From Desulfobacteraceae bacterium UBA5852 (GTDB taxonomy: Bacteria > Desulfobacterota > Desulfobacteria > Desulfobacterales > UBA5852): a stretch of DNA of 6,401 nucleotides. Shown one piece after another: positions 5,414-6,401 of this stretch. The translations under genes and the position numbers were made by a program. Within the stretch, counting starts at the first letter, position 1. Every line of letters starts with the position of its first letter. The DNA lies in the NCBI GenBank assembly GCA_002432195.1, contig DJGG01000014.1, positions 4,723 to 11,123 on the forward strand, in the 5' to 3' direction. The notes under the pieces were generated by a model that was not told the DNA's origin, ran no database searches, and saw nothing but the letters and a program-made list of their open reading frames with translations.

Positions 5414-6401
5414 TCAGGTAGCGCCCAGGGTGCGCGCGCGCGCCTCCCGGATGCGCTGTTCGAGTTCGCGCAGGCAGGCGGCCAGGGCACCGGCGGTGGG
5501 GAAGCGGGCGTCGATCCTCTTCTCCAGGGCCCGGTCCAGGATCGCCGCCAGCGGGGTCATGACCCGGGGGTTGATGGCCTTGGGGTTGGGGTGGGGAAAG
5601 TTCATGATCTGGTTCATGAGCACGGCGGGATTTTTGGCATAGAAGGGCAGGGTTCCGGTGAGCAGTTGAAAGAGAGTGGTGCCCAGGGAGAAGATGTCCG
5701 AGCGCCCGTCCACTTTGGCCCCCGAGAACTGCTCGGGAGACATGTAGTAGGGGGTGCCCTTGACGATGCCGGTCTGGGTTTGGGACGAGGCCGCGATGCG
5801 GGCGATTCCGAAATCGGTGATCTTGATGTCTCCGTCGGGCATGAGGATCAGGTTGGCGGGCTTGATGTCCCGGTGGACGATGCCCTTGCCGTGAGCATAG
5901 TCCAGGGCTTCGGCCACCTGGGCGCCCAGCTGGATCACCCGGAAGACGGGCAGCAGCTGTCCGCGGCGCACGTGGCGCCAGAGGGATTCCCCCTGAAGGT
6001 ATTCCATGGCGATGTACGCCAGCTCGTCGGCCTGGCCGGCATCGAAGATGGTGACGATAGCGGGGTGGGAGAGGGTTCCGGCGCTTTCCGCTTCGCGAAA
6101 GAACTTTTCCTTCAGGCCGCGGATGTCTTCGGCCTCCGCGCTCCGATCGAAACGGAAGGTCTTGATGGCGGTGAGGCGGTTGATGTGCGGGTCGCGTCCG
6201 AGATAGACCGAGCCCATGGCCCCCCGCCCCAGCAGCCGGATGATCTCGTAGCGTCCGATGCGTGCGATGCGCAGGGACGGCGGAGAGGCGGGGACGGTGT
6301 CGGACGCGGGCCCGGCAGGGCGCGGCGGGCGGATGGGGACGGGGGAGGGCCGCGGGGTGGGCGGAGGGGCTGGCGGGGCGGGGGTTACGGCCGGTGACGG
6401 G
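5414..6401 (-). CDS. Hanks-type Ser/Thr protein kinase with proline-rich N-terminal segment (5' end outside window)
   Basis: A eukaryote-like Ser/Thr kinase, partial at its N-terminus. The frame is open from the window edge, with 328 visible residues. An ATG at 6217 lies inside the glycine-rich loop and cannot be the start. No in-frame ATG, GTG or TTG occurs between it and the edge. Visible residues 1-41 are proline/alanine rich (19 prolines) and look disordered. The kinase domain starts at IGRYEIIRLL (48-57). Its catalytic residues are GRGAMGSV (58-65), K80 in AIK, HRDIKPAN (176-183) with D178, and DFG (196-198) with D196. The activation loop carries TQTGIVKGTPYYMSPEQ (208-224) and SDIFSLGT (234-241) lies in helix F. 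The HRD arginine makes it an RD kinase. T208 and T210 align with the TQT autophosphorylation pair of mycobacterial PknB. The protein ends 13 or so residues after the domain, without a C-terminal membrane helix or PASTA repeats. Any anchor or sensor must therefore lie upstream of the proline-rich part. Confidence 0.95.
   Translation of the reverse strand, partial: PSPAVTPAPPAPPPTPRPSPVPIRPPRPAGPASDTVPASPPSLRIARIGRYEIIRLLGRGAMGSVYLGRDPHINRLTAIKTFRFDRSAEAEDIRGLKEKFFREAESAGTLSHPAIVTIFDAGQADELAYIAMEYLQGESLWRHVRRGQLLPVFRVIQLGAQVAEALDYAHGKGIVHRDIKPANLILMPDGDIKITDFGIARIAASSQTQTGIVKGTPYYMSPEQFSGAKVDGRSDIFSLGTTLFQLLTGTLPFYAKNPAVLMNQIMNFPHPNPKAINPRVMTPLAAILDRALEKRIDARFPTAGALAACLRELEQRIREARARTLGAT

Noticed and set aside
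4483..5421. 312-codon plus-strand open frame opposite the phosphatase
   Set aside because: The opposite strand encodes all PP2C motifs; the plus-strand product resembles no family and spans an intergenic gap. The plus-strand frame opposite the kinase (5591-6397) is rejected for the same reason.

Overview
The window is GC-rich bacterial chromosome in which every gene I can support lies on the minus strand, so transcription runs from high to low coordinates. Six coding regions fill almost all of it. In order of transcription they are: a Hanks-type Ser/Thr protein kinase (5' end beyond the window edge), a PP2C-family phosphatase, a two-FHA-domain protein, a family-4-like glycosyltransferase, a HAD-superfamily hydrolase, and a CNNM/CorC-type membrane protein with DUF21, CBS pair and transporter-associated domains. 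No RNA gene, mobile element, CRISPR array or phage remnant is visible. The gene content and style (strong GC bias, a eukaryote-like phospho-signalling cassette, a DUF21-CBS protein of the sulfate-reducer type) suggest a Desulfobacterota/deltaproteobacterial host. That is an inference from style, not a firm assignment.

Layout: 6401-5414 holds the kinase, with a proline-rich segment N-terminal to its catalytic domain. A 97-nt gap follows that contains a good sigma70-like promoter. 5316-4474 is the phosphatase, followed after 22 nt by the FHA protein (4451-3747). After 69 nt comes the glycosyltransferase (3677-2268), whose stop overlaps the GTG start of the HAD hydrolase (2271-1414) by 4 nt. A 179-nt gap, the most AT-rich spot in the window, carries a probable promoter and a leader hairpin before the CNNM/CorC gene (1234-17).

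Together the first three genes form a writer (kinase), eraser (PP2C) and reader (FHA) of protein phosphothreonine. The logic is that of the PpkA/PppA/Fha module of type VI secretion, but no secretion gene lies in the window. The next two genes look like a translationally coupled pair that makes or modifies a glycoside or glycan, and they may be one output of the signalling cassette. The CNNM/CorC gene appears to be an independent unit concerned with divalent-cation (Mg/Co) handling or membrane homeostasis.
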